Shown here piece after piece: positions 16,549-24,386 of a stretch of 45,455 nucleotides of DNA (positions are counted from its first letter, which is position 1; every line of letters starts with the position of its first letter). Under the pieces are notes generated by a model that worked only from the letters and a program-made list of their open reading frames with translations, ran no database searches and was not told where the DNA came from. The stretch comes from Variovorax sp. E3 (lineage in GTDB: Bacteria > Pseudomonadota > Gammaproteobacteria > Burkholderiales > Burkholderiaceae_C). Position numbers and translations under genes: made by a program. Where the stretch lies: NCBI RefSeq assembly GCF_016082275.1, contig NZ_MOWM01000052.1:1-45455 (forward strand). The letters run 5' to 3'.

Positions 16549-17073
16549 ATGGCGATTTATGAATTGGACGGCGTTGCACCGACGCTCGGCGAAGGCAGTT
16601 GGGTGGCCGACAGCGCGCAGGTGATGGGCAACGTCAAGCTGGCCGAGAACGCGAGCGTGTGGTTCGGCGCCGTGCTGCGCGGCGACACCGAGACACTGAC
16701 CATCGGGCGCAACAGCAACATCCAGGACTTGTCGGTGCTGCATGCCGACATCGGCTGCCCGCTGACCATCGGCGACAACGTCACCGTGGGCCACCAGGTG
16801 ATGCTGCACGGCTGCACCGTGGGCGACAACTCGCTGATCGGCATCCAGGCGGTGGTCTTGAATAACGCGAAGATCGGCCGCAACTCGATCGTTGGCGCCG
16901 GCAGCGTCGTGACCGAGGGCAAGGAGTTTCCCGACAACTCGCTGATCATTGGTTCGCCAGCCAAGGTGGTGCGCACGCTCGACGACGCGGCCGCTGCCAA
17001 GTTGCGCCAAAGCGCAGAACACTACGTAGAAAACGCCCATCGCTTCGCGAAGGGCCTCAAGAAAATTAGCTAA
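16549..17073 (+). CDS. Gamma-class carbonic anhydrase family protein (YrdA-like)
   Basis: A 174-residue left-handed beta-helix protein with hexapeptide repeats across most of its length. The three metal-binding histidines of gamma carbonic anhydrases are in place (His65, His82, His87 in LHADIG and VGHQVMLHG). CCGGAGA lies just upstream. Members reversibly hydrate CO2 or are inactive trimeric homologues such as YrdA/PaaY. A TACAAT box at 16514-16519 could serve as the -10. The stop is followed immediately by a dispersed repeat. Confidence 0.9.
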   Translation: MAIYELDGVAPTLGEGSWVADSAQVMGNVKLAENASVWFGAVLRGDTETLTIGRNSNIQDLSVLHADIGCPLTIGDNVTVGHQVMLHGCTVGDNSLIGIQAVVLNNAKIGRNSIVGAGSVVTEGKEFPDNSLIIGSPAKVVRTLDDAAAAKLRQSAEHYVENAHRFAKGLKKIS

Positions 17074-17168
17074 CCCCCAGGCTTGCCCACTTCGTGTGGC
17101 CTCCTTCCCCCTTGCAGGGGGCAATACCAGCGGCCCGGCAAAGCCGGTTCCGCGGTATTTCACGCGAA
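17071..17168. repeat. Dispersed post-genic repeat, copy A
   Basis: This ~98-bp element begins with the TAA stop of the carbonic-anhydrase gene and runs toward hslO. It contains CCCCCTTGCAGGGGG (self-complementary arms), CGGCCCGGCAAAGCCGG and GGTTCCGCGGT. Nearly the same sequence, in opposite orientation, starts at the stop of ftsB (copy B, 25038-25140). Both copies keep the same direction relative to the gene they follow. It may act as a terminator or as a REP-like mobile palindrome. Confidence 0.8.
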
Positions 17169-17197
17169 GGCAGCCTGATTGAACGAAAGATGATGTT

Positions 17198-18196
17198 TTG
17201 AGCGAGCTGCACAAATTCCTGTTCGATGGCCTGCCGGTGCGCGGCGTGATCGTGCGCCTGACAGATGCGTGGCAGGAGATTCTTGCGCGGCGCGCCTCCA
17301 ACACGGCCACCGGCCCGTACCCGCCGCCCGTGGCCGAACTGCTCGGCGAAATGACGGCGGCGGCCACGCTGATGCAGGCCAACATCAAGTTCAACGGCGC
17401 GCTGATCCTGCAGATCTTCGGCGACGGCCCCGTGAAGGTGGCCGTGGCCGAGGCCAAGCCCGACCTGAGCCTGCGCGCCACCGCCAAGGTCATCGGCGAT
17501 CTGCCGGCCGACGCGCGCCTGCCCGACATGGTCAACGTGAACAACAAGGGCCGCTGCGCCATCACGCTCGACCCCAAGGACAAGCTGCCCGGCGCAACGC
17601 CTTACCAGGGCGTGGTGCCGCTGTTCGACGACGAAGGCGAAAAGCTCGGCAAGCTCAGCGACGTGCTGCAGCACTACATGCTGCAGAGCGAGCAGCTGGA
17701 CACCACGCTGGTGCTGGCCGCCGACGACAAGGTGGCCGCGGGCCTGCTGATCCAGCGCCTGCCGGTGAAGGGCGAGGGCAACCTCGAGGGCACCGCGGAC
17801 AAGGACCACGACCAGGCCAACGAAGACCAGATCGGCCTGAACGAGGACTACAACCGCATCTCGATCCTCGCGTCGAGCCTGACGCGCGACGAGCTGCTGA
17901 CGCTCGACGTCGAGACCGTCCTGCACCGCCTGTTCTGGGAAGAAAAGCTGCTGCGCTTCGAGCCGCAGGCCGGCCTGCTGGGCCCGCATTTCGCCTGCAC
18001 CTGCGGGCGCGAGCGCGTGGCGCAGATGATTCGCGGGCTGGGCGTGGAAGAGGCCGAGAGCATCCTGGCCGAGCGCGGCGACATCGAGGTGGGCTGCGAC
18101 TTCTGCGGCAAGCAGTACCGCTTCGATGCGATCGACACGGCGCAGATCTTCAGGCCGCCGACGGACCAGATTCCGAGCAGCCCGGTCGTTCAGTAA
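17198..18196 (+). CDS. hslO: Hsp33 redox-activated chaperone
   Basis: A 332-residue cytosolic holdase that is switched on when oxidants release zinc from its C-terminal cysteine cluster. The four zinc cysteines are seen in FACTCGRE and VGCDFCGKQ. The N-terminal FLFDGLPVRGVIVRLTDAWQEIL is diagnostic. The start is TTG at 17198 (MSELHKFLFDG). A three-codon frame ATG-TTT-TGA at 17193 overlaps it out of frame and may modulate initiation. GC-rich hairpin follows at 18355. Confidence 0.95.
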   Translation: MSELHKFLFDGLPVRGVIVRLTDAWQEILARRASNTATGPYPPPVAELLGEMTAAATLMQANIKFNGALILQIFGDGPVKVAVAEAKPDLSLRATAKVIGDLPADARLPDMVNVNNKGRCAITLDPKDKLPGATPYQGVVPLFDDEGEKLGKLSDVLQHYMLQSEQLDTTLVLAADDKVAAGLLIQRLPVKGEGNLEGTADKDHDQANEDQIGLNEDYNRISILASSLTRDELLTLDVETVLHRLFWEEKLLRFEPQAGLLGPHFACTCGRERVAQMIRGLGVEEAESILAERGDIEVGCDFCGKQYRFDAIDTAQIFRPPTDQIPSSPVVQ

Positions 18197-18354
18197 GCGT
18201 CGGCTGGCCGCTCGGGTCAGCGCAGCACCTTGATCATCATTGCGGCGAGTCGCTCGTGCGCAAAGCCTGCCGCCAGCGCCCGGTCGAACAGCCGGCCCGG
18301 GCCTGCGCAGGCATGAGATGGCTCGTAATGGCTCGAGCGCTCGGGCGCTGCCAC

Positions 18355-18382
18355 CGGCCGCGCTGACGCGGCCGATTTCTTC
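18355..18382 (+). terminator. Candidate terminator hairpin downstream of hslO
   Basis: An 8-bp all-GC stem (CGGCCGCG/CGCGGCCG) with a 4-nt loop is followed by ATTTCTTC. The T-run is weak and it lies 159 bp after the hslO stop, so this is only a candidate. Confidence 0.4.
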
Positions 18383-18465
18383 CAATCCTTCCGCACCTTT
18401 CCATTGCGTCGCAGGCGCTCAGGGCAAACCCGAGCTTGCCTGGCGGTACGGCATGGCACACATTA

Positions 18466-18510
18466 TGCAAATGGATTTGCGAATTTGATATTTACGCAAA
18501 TTCAATTGCA
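18466..18510. promoter_or_regulatory. Nested palindromes upstream of the ABC-amidase-RpiR operon
   Basis: GCAAAT-GG-ATTTGC (18467-18480) is a perfect dyad. It abuts GAATTTG-N9-CAAATTC (18481-18503), another perfect dyad. The whole block is bracketed by TGCAA (18466) and TTGCA (18506). A TTGATA hexamer (18485-18490) is a plausible -35 within it. The repeated CAAAT/ATTTG half-sites suggest a multi-site binding region for a dimeric regulator, with the RpiR protein at the end of the operon as first candidate. Confidence 0.6.
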
Positions 18511-18545
18511 CCAATTCGGTGAGCTCTTACTCCGGAAGGATTGTC

Positions 18546-19295
18546 ATGAAGAAACTCGTTCTCCGACTGCTCGCGGCTGCGGTCGTTGCCACGTCGGTCG
18601 TCGCCCCCGCCACGGCGGCCGGTCCCTTGCTCGTTGCCGTCGACACCGCCTTCGTCCCCTTCGAATTCAAGGAGGGCGACAAGTACGTGGGCTTCGACAT
18701 CGACCTGTGGGATGCCGTCGCCAAGGATCTGAAGCTCGAATACAAGCTGCAACCGATGGACTTCAACGGCATCCTCCCCGCGCTGCAGACCAAAAATGTC
18801 GATGTGGCGCTGGCCGGCATCACCATCAAGGAAGAGCGCAAGAAGGTCATCGACTTCTCTGACGGCTACTACGACAGCGGATTCATCCTCATGGTGCCCA
18901 TGGCCAGCAAGATCGCCGGTGTGGCGGACCTGAAGGGCAAGACGCTGGCCATCAAGACAGGCACCTCTGCCGCCGACTACGCCAAGGCCAATTTCGCGGG
19001 CACCGAACTGCGCCAGTTCCCGAACATCGACAACGCCTACCTGGAACTGATGACCGGCCGCGTCGAGGCCGCCATGCACGACACGCCGAACGTCCTCTAC
19101 TACATCGCCACCGCCGGCGCGGGCAAGGCCAAGGCGGTCGGTCCGCAGATGATGGCGCAGCAGTACGGCATCGGCTTTCCCAAGGGGAGCCCGCTGGTGG
19201 CCCAGGTGAACGGGGCGCTGGCAAAGATCAAGGCGGACGGCCGCTACGCCGCGATCTACCGGAAGTGGTTCAAGACCGAGCCGCCGAAGCCCTGA
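18546..19295 (+). CDS. Polar amino-acid type ABC transporter substrate-binding protein
   Basis: A 249-residue periplasmic receptor of family 3 (GlnH/HisJ type). It has a signal peptide (KKLVLRLLAAAVVATSVVAPATAAG), the VAVDTAFVPFEFKEGDKYVGFDIDLW ligand-site opening and a DFNGILPALQTKNVDVALAGITI hinge block, ending in RYAAIYRKWF. GGAAGGA precedes the start at 18546. It is the first gene of a five-gene unit with permease, ATPase, C45 hydrolase and regulator. Glutamine-type receptors bind amino acids or small amides; the downstream hydrolase suggests an acylated amine or amino acid. Confidence 0.92.
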   Translation: MKKLVLRLLAAAVVATSVVAPATAAGPLLVAVDTAFVPFEFKEGDKYVGFDIDLWDAVAKDLKLEYKLQPMDFNGILPALQTKNVDVALAGITIKEERKKVIDFSDGYYDSGFILMVPMASKIAGVADLKGKTLAIKTGTSAADYAKANFAGTELRQFPNIDNAYLELMTGRVEAAMHDTPNVLYYIATAGAGKAKAVGPQMMAQQYGIGFPKGSPLVAQVNGALAKIKADGRYAAIYRKWFKTEPPKP

Positions 19296-19317
19296 GCGGA
19301 CGAGCACGGAGCCATTC

Positions 19318-19973
19318 ATGGATTTCGACTGGTCAGTGATCGCCGGCGCATTGCCGGCGTTGGCAAGGGGCGCTCGCCTGACGGTGTTCATCACCGTGGC
19401 GGGCCTGGTGGGGGGCACGCTGCTGGGTGTGCTGTTCGGCCTGATGCGTGCCTACGGAACCGCTTTGTCGGCAGCCTCGGCTTTGCCTATGTGGGTCTCG
19501 TGCGCGGCACACCTATCGTGGTGCAGGTCATGTTCATCTACTTCGCACTGCCGGGCCTGCTGGGCGTGCGCGTGGACCCGATGACGGCGGCCGTTGCTTC
19601 CATCGTCATCAACTCGGGCGCCTACATTGCGGAGATCGTGCGCGGCGCGTTCCTCTCGGTGCCCAAGGGCCTGAGCGAAGCGGGGCTGGCAATGGGTCTG
19701 CCGCGCTGGCGCGTGCTGGCGTTCGTCGTCGGTCCGGTCGCGTTTCGGCGCATGACGCCGGCGCTGGGCAACCAATTCATCGTGAGCCTCAAGGACACCT
19801 CGCTCTTCATCGTCATCGGTGTCGGCGAACTGACCCGCCAGGGGCAGGAAATCATGGCGTCCAATTTCCGGGCCATCGAGATCTGGACCGCGGTCGCCGC
19901 CATCTACCTCCTGCTGATCGGCGTGCTCACGCTGGGCCTGCGGACTGTCGAAAAAAGGATGCGCATCCTGTGA
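19318..19973 (+). CDS. ABC transporter permease, GlnP-like, frameshifted
   Basis: A membrane subunit of about 218 residues after correction. The N-terminal helix and GARLTVFITVAG segment, then YVGLVRGTPIVVQVMFIYFALP, and the EAGLAMGLPRWRV coupling-loop region (EAA motif) identify the HisM/GlnP family. A base is missing at about 19456 (TACGGAACC), which breaks MRAYG-NRFVGSLGFAYVGLVRG. The stop overlaps the start of the ATPase gene (GTGA). It probably works as a homodimer, since only one permease gene is present. Confidence 0.9.
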
Positions 19974-20698
19974 ACATCGTCGAATTCAAGAACGTCGAGA
20001 AGCACTTCGGCGCCAACGTGGTGCTCGATCGCGTGAACCTGCAGATCTGCCCGGGCGAGGTCGTCGTGCTGATCGGACCCTCGGGCTCGGGCAAGTCGAC
20101 GCTGCTGCGTTGCATCAACGCGCTCGAGCAGATCAATGGCGGCGACCTGCTGGTGGGCGGCCTGAGCGTGCGCGGCGGCAATGCCGTGGCGCGCGAGATC
20201 CGCCAGGAGGCGGGCATGGTGTTCCAGCAGTTCAACCTGTTTCCGCAAATGACGGCACTGGAGAACGTCGCGTTCGGGCCGCGACAGGTGCGCGGCGCCT
20301 CCAGGTCGCAGGCGCAGGCACTGGCGGCGGAACTGCTCGCGAAAGTGGGGCTCGCCGAGCGCATGCACCACTATCCGAGCGAACTCTCCGGCGGGCAGCA
20401 GCAGCGCGTTGCCATTGCGCGCGCACTGGCCGTCAGGCCGAAGCTGATGCTGTTCGACGAGCCGACCTCCGCGCTCGATCCCGAGCTGCGCCAGGAGGTG
20501 CTGCGCGTCATGCAGTCGCTGGCCGAGGAAGGCATGACGATGGTCGTCGTGACCCACGAGATGCAGTTCGCCCGAAAGGTCGGCACACGGCTGATCTTCA
20601 TGGAGCACGGCCACATCACGGTCGACGGACCGCCGGCGCAGTTGCTGGACAACCCGCCGAACCAGCGCCTGCGCGATTTTCTTCAGCACGTGGAGTGA
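19970..20698 (+). CDS. ABC transporter ATP-binding protein, GlnQ-like
   Basis: A 242-residue ATPase that powers the importer. Walker A GPSGSGKST (residues 36-44), Q-loop MVFQQFNLFPQ, signature LSGGQQQRVAIARAL, Walker B LMLFDEPTSALDPE and the switch His in VVVTHEMQFA are all intact. The GTG start at 19970 overlaps the permease stop. It ends one base before the C45 hydrolase gene, consistent with one transcript. Confidence 0.95.
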   Translation: MNIVEFKNVEKHFGANVVLDRVNLQICPGEVVVLIGPSGSGKSTLLRCINALEQINGGDLLVGGLSVRGGNAVAREIRQEAGMVFQQFNLFPQMTALENVAFGPRQVRGASRSQAQALAAELLAKVGLAERMHHYPSELSGGQQQRVAIARALAVRPKLMLFDEPTSALDPELRQEVLRVMQSLAEEGMTMVVVTHEMQFARKVGTRLIFMEHGHITVDGPPAQLLDNPPNQRLRDFLQHVE

Positions 20699-20699
20699 C

Positions 20700-21743
20700 A
20701 TGCCGACATTGAACTACCTTGAGGCCGGAGGGTCGCCCTTCGAGACGGGGCGCATGCTCGGCCGCTTCGGCGCCGAGGCCATGCAGGAATACGCGCGACA
20801 TTCGCCCGCCTGGGCGACCGTGATGCGCCATCGCGGCACGCCCGCGGCCGAAGCGATGGCCAGTTTGGTGCGCGCGCGTTTTCCGCGCATCCGGGACGAG
20901 CTGCAGGGCCTGGCCGCCGGGCTGGAGCTGCCGTTCGAAGACGTGTTCCTGTGGAACAGCCGCGGCGACCTGTGGGCGATGGCGCCAGACGGATGCACCA
21001 CGGTGCAGGAAGCGGGCGCACTGCGCCGCATCACCCACAACGAGGACGGCGACCCGGCCTTCGCGGGGCATTGCGCAATCGCCGTGTGCGCGGTGGAAGG
21101 CGGGGCGTCCTTTGCCTCATTCGTCTATCCGGGATCGCTGCCGGGCCACACCTTTGCCGTGACCGAGGGCGGCCTTGCGATGACGGTGAACAACCTGCGA
21201 TGCCTGGAGGTGCGGCCCGGCGTTCCACGCATGGTTCTCACGCGGGCGCTGCTCGAAGCGACCAGCCAACACGAGGTGTGCACGCTGCTGGCGTCGAACG
21301 AGCGTGCAGGCGGCTTCCACCTCACCGTGGCGCACCGGGCCGCGCCCGAACTGCTCAGCGTGGAGTTCAGCTCCGAAGCCTGTTCAGTTGCAAAGATCAC
21401 AGGCCGGAAGCTGCATGCCAACCACGCGCTGCATCCCTTGCTGAGCGATCTGCCGCAGATCGTCACCGGCTCGTCACGGCACCGGCAATCGCGCGGTGAT
21501 GTCTTGTTGGCCGACGGCGATCCGCTGCGTTTGCTGGCCGACAGCGGTGATGCGTCGTTTCCGATCCTGCGCGCCGATCCGGCCGACAGCGACGGCGAGA
21601 ACACGATGGCGACCGCGGACATCCGCATCGGCCCTTCGTGCATCGAATGGCAGGTGTACGAGCACCCGGCGCAGCCGCCGCGCTTCCATATGATCGACGG
21701 CCATGCAAACATCGAAAAACCCCAGCGAGCCCACCCCGCCTGA
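20700..21743 (+). CDS. C45-family N-terminal-nucleophile amidase (AAT/Tan-like)
   Basis: A 347-residue protein of the acyl-CoA:6-aminopenicillanate acyltransferase family (peptidase C45). Such proteins cut themselves to expose a catalytic cysteine and then hydrolyse or transfer amide bonds. The predicted cleavage site is before Cys99 in APDGCTTVQ, followed by ITHNEDGDP, which matches the usual (N)xD(W/G) element; Penicillium AAT uses Cys103. There is no signal peptide, so it acts in the cytosol on what the ABC importer brings in. Family members act on penicillin side chains, carcinine or beta-alanyl-dopamine. The substrate here is unknown. The last 41 bases overlap the regulator gene. Confidence 0.82.
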   Translation: MPTLNYLEAGGSPFETGRMLGRFGAEAMQEYARHSPAWATVMRHRGTPAAEAMASLVRARFPRIRDELQGLAAGLELPFEDVFLWNSRGDLWAMAPDGCTTVQEAGALRRITHNEDGDPAFAGHCAIAVCAVEGGASFASFVYPGSLPGHTFAVTEGGLAMTVNNLRCLEVRPGVPRMVLTRALLEATSQHEVCTLLASNERAGGFHLTVAHRAAPELLSVEFSSEACSVAKITGRKLHANHALHPLLSDLPQIVTGSSRHRQSRGDVLLADGDPLRLLADSGDASFPILRADPADSDGENTMATADIRIGPSCIEWQVYEHPAQPPRFHMIDGHANIEKPQRAHPA

Positions 21744-22677
21744 CGCCGAGGCCGACGGCGCTTCGCCGCCTCGAACCGTCGAGGCGCTGCGTGCGCTGAC
21801 GGTGCGTCTGGGGCGCGGCGATGCGCTGATTTCGATGGGCGGCAAGGCTCACAGCGTGCTGGCACGCCTGGTCGAGCGGCCGGAAGAGGTCGCTGTGCGC
21901 ACGATCACCGAACTCGCCGAATCCCTGGGGGTGAACGCGTCGACGCTGACGCGCCTGGCGACCCGTCTCGGCTATGCCGGCTTCGTCGATTTTCAGACCG
22001 TGTTCCGCGACGGGCTGGCGTCCCGGCACCGCCATTTCTACAGCGAGCAGGCCGGACGCCTGGTCGCGCATGCCTCGGAGCGCTCGCAGTCGGACGGGCC
22101 TGGAAAGCGCCCGGAGATCGACACCATGGTGCAGATCGCCAAGGACTCCATCGCCAACACCGAAGGGTTCCTCGCGCAGCTCTCGGCCGACGAGCTTCGG
22201 CAGGCGGCCCGGCTGCTGGCCACGGCGCCGCGGGTTCGCGTGCATGGTCTCCGGCAGTTCAGCGCACTGGCCAGTTTTCTGGCCTACGGGCTGGCGATGG
22301 TGCGCGGCGACGTGGCCCTGCTCGATCCGCACGGGCTGGGCGTGGCCGAGGGGCTGGCCCAGTTGCAGCCCGGCGATCTGGTGGTTGTGACGAGCGTCGA
22401 ACCCTATACGCGCAGCATCGCAGAGACGGCGGCCGCTGCCGCCAAGGCTGGCGTGGTCGTCGTTGCCATCACCGACCACCGCGCGTCACCGCTCGCGGCC
22501 TCCGCGAAGCACTCTTTCTTCGTGCCGCACGGCAGCACTTTCTTCAGCAATTCGATGGGCGCGTACGTCATCTTCTGCGAAGGCCTTCTGAACCTGGTCG
22601 CCACCGATCTGGGCAAGAAGGCACTGAAGGCGCTGCAAAGGCGCGAGCGATTCATCGAAGACCTGGGCATCGAGTAG
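21703..22677 (+). CDS. RpiR-family regulator with SIS domain
   Basis: A 324-residue regulator. Residues 45-110 are an RpiR helix-turn-helix (ERPEEVAVRTITELAESLGVNASTLTRLATRLGYAGF). Residues ~150-290 form a sugar-isomerase (SIS) sensing domain (VRVHGLRQFSALASFLAYGL, LQPGDLVVVTSVEPYTRSIAETA). The start at 21703 lies inside the hydrolase gene with a 41-bp overlap, so translation is probably coupled. SIS domains normally bind phosphosugars, but RpiR proteins beside amino-acid or amide uptake genes may sense other ligands. It likely controls its own operon. Confidence 0.9.
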   Translation: MQTSKNPSEPTPPDAEADGASPPRTVEALRALTVRLGRGDALISMGGKAHSVLARLVERPEEVAVRTITELAESLGVNASTLTRLATRLGYAGFVDFQTVFRDGLASRHRHFYSEQAGRLVAHASERSQSDGPGKRPEIDTMVQIAKDSIANTEGFLAQLSADELRQAARLLATAPRVRVHGLRQFSALASFLAYGLAMVRGDVALLDPHGLGVAEGLAQLQPGDLVVVTSVEPYTRSIAETAAAAAKAGVVVVAITDHRASPLAASAKHSFFVPHGSTFFSNSMGAYVIFCEGLLNLVATDLGKKALKALQRRERFIEDLGIE

Positions 22678-22706
22678 CGCTGCGCCTCGAGGCGCGCGCT
22701 CAGCGT

Positions 22707-23671
22707 TCAATCGTCGAAGCCGCCAAACATGATGTCCGGTGCGCTGGTGTTGTGTTTGGACGGCAGGCTGCGGCCGAAGCGCACCTGCGTGGCCTGCAGG
22801 GTCTTCACCTCGGGCAGCGGCAGCACCTGCTGCGCGGCCTGGGGCGAGGCCTGCCAGCGCACCTCGCTCACGTCGGCGTTGTCCGGCGTCACGTACATCG
22901 AGCGCAGCACCGCGAAGGGCTGTGCGGCCGCCGTGGGCTTGGACAGCGTCACGTCGAGCGCCGTGCGCGTGCGGCTGATTTCGTCGACACGCGCCACGGC
23001 ACTGCCGCCGTTGGTGAAGCGCACATGGATCGCCAGCGGCTTCGGCACGATGCGGATCGACGCGATGTTCACCACCGGCCGCGCGGCCGCCTCGACCGGC
23101 CCGAGCAGGAACGACGAGCCGTACACGCCGTCGCCGAAGCGCGGGTCCGGCAGCGGCTTGAGCCGCCAGTAGCCGTCCGACGGATACAGCACGATGGCCT
23201 CGAGCGCTTGCCGTTCTCCTTCTTGAACACCTGCAGCAGGTGAAAGCCGCGATCGCTGCGCTGGCCCACGGTGACGGGCACGCTCTGCGGGCGCCAGAAG
23301 CTCGGCAGCGTCATGCCGACGATGCGCCACTCGGCGTTGTCCAGCAGCACCACGGTGCGCTTCTTGAAGCGGTGGGCGGGGTCGGTGGGGTGGGCGCCGC
23401 CGTCGAAGTTGCAGCCTGAAAAATCGGGCGCGGTGACGTCGTTGCCGATCTTGTCGAGGTAGTCGGGCTGCAGCGCCTCGATGCGCATGTGGCGGATGCC
23501 GTCGCCGCGCAAGGTCAGCGAGACGTTGTCTTCCTCGGCGCAGGCGGTGGTCGTGGTGCCGTTCTCGACGGTGGCCGCGACGGGGGCGGCGGCGGCATGG
23601 CCGGCGGCCAGCAGCAGCAGGGCGATGAGGGCCGTGAAAGGGGCGAGGCGCGCGGCGGTCGAAAGGGGCAT
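22707..23671 (-). CDS. Secreted protein of unknown function, frameshifted
   Basis: I do not recognise this family. It is about 321 residues after correction, with a clear Sec signal peptide (LAPFTALIALLLLAAGHAAAAP) and no lipobox. A Cys pair (ACAEEDN, SGCNFDGG) may form a disulfide. The middle and C-terminal parts look beta-rich and end in KHNTSAPDIMFGGFDD. CGGAGA precedes the start. At about 23209 a base is missing, so ENGK-ALEAIVLYPSDGYW changes frame. It is convergent with the RpiR gene and 43 bp upstream of the kinase gene's distal end on the other side. Confidence 0.65.
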
Positions 23672-23714
23672 CGGGTCTCCGGTGAAGGGATGGAGGGCGC
23701 GCGCCGCTTCGTGC

Positions 23715-24386
23715 TTATTCGCGGCGCGCGATCAGGTCGCTGAAGAGCTTATGTTCGCATTCCGGGTCGGAGCACTTCTCGCAAGGCCATGACCACGAGG
23801 CGGGCTTGGCTTCGAGCCGGCCGCGCGCGCGCGTGCGGCCTTCGTTGCCGGCGATCGCGTTGATCGCGTTCCAGGCGCTCGCGAGCCGTTCGCCGCCGCT
23901 GCCGTGCACCACGGCGAACGAGAGCTTCGCACCCGTGAGCGCGGCGCGCACCAGCGTGTCGGTCGGCTGGCGCGCGTGCGGGCCGTCGCGCATGTCGTCG
24001 GCCACCCAGGGCAGGTCGAGCGCGGTGAGCAGCGTGATGGCGTAGCGCCGCTGCGCGGCCAGGGCGCTGGCGTAGAGCGAGGTGTCGGCGAACAGCTGCT
24101 CGCTGTAGACCGCCGTCATGAGCGCGGTGGTGTCGGCCACCACCACGCCCGAGGCCGCGGCCATGTCGATGCGGCGCGTCTGCTCGTCGGCGATGGCCTG
24201 CTGCTCGTCGGGGCGCGGCGTGCGGGCTTCGCGCTCGCACCATTCGCGCAGGTATTCGCCCACCAGCGTCACCGGCGTGCCGCGGTCGCGCAGGCGCTGC
24301 GTGATGGCGCGGGCCAGCTCGGTCTTGCCGGTGCTTTCGGCGCCCAGCAGCGCAATGACGCAGCCGGTCGGCAGGTTGGGCGTCAT
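23715..24386 (-). CDS. NadR-like nicotinamide-riboside kinase family ATPase with Cys-rich tail
   Basis: A 223-residue P-loop protein of the NadR C-terminal (ribosylnicotinamide kinase) type. The P-loop is ALLGAESTGKTELA (residues 12-25), followed by VVADTTALMTAVYSEQLF, the usual second acidic motif, and a LPWVADDMRDGP lid. It starts at 24386 with ATGA overlap to the pnuC stop, so transporter and kinase are made together and should form a salvage pair that traps nicotinamide riboside as NMN. Unusual: it ends in PCEKCSDPECEHK, a C-x2-C-x4-C-x-H cluster that may bind zinc and is not part of the classic NadR kinase domain. Confidence 0.82.
   Translation of the reverse strand: MTPNLPTGCVIALLGAESTGKTELARAITQRLRDRGTPVTLVGEYLREWCEREARTPRPDEQQAIADEQTRRIDMAAASGVVVADTTALMTAVYSEQLFADTSLYASALAAQRRYAITLLTALDLPWVADDMRDGPHARQPTDTLVRAALTGAKLSFAVVHGSGGERLASAWNAINAIAGNEGRTRARGRLEAKPASWSWPCEKCSDPECEHKLFSDLIARRE

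Larger units (their letters stand above)
18197..18545. other. 349-bp gene-free control region between hslO and ABC cassette
   Basis: No convincing coding sequence is seen here. The first part is ordinary GC-rich spacer. A perfect hairpin CGGCCGCG-CTGA-CGCGGCCG at 18355-18374, followed by ATTTCTT, may end the hslO transcript. The last 80 bp are strikingly AT-rich compared with the rest of the window and hold the nested palindromes of the downstream operon. Confidence 0.6.

Noticed and set aside
18217..18459. An 80-codon minus-strand frame in the hslO-ABC gap
   Set aside because: No ribosome binding site, no recognisable domain, and it overlaps the hairpin. Its tail (AAGFAHERLAAMMIKVLR) looks protein-like but is not enough to support a gene.
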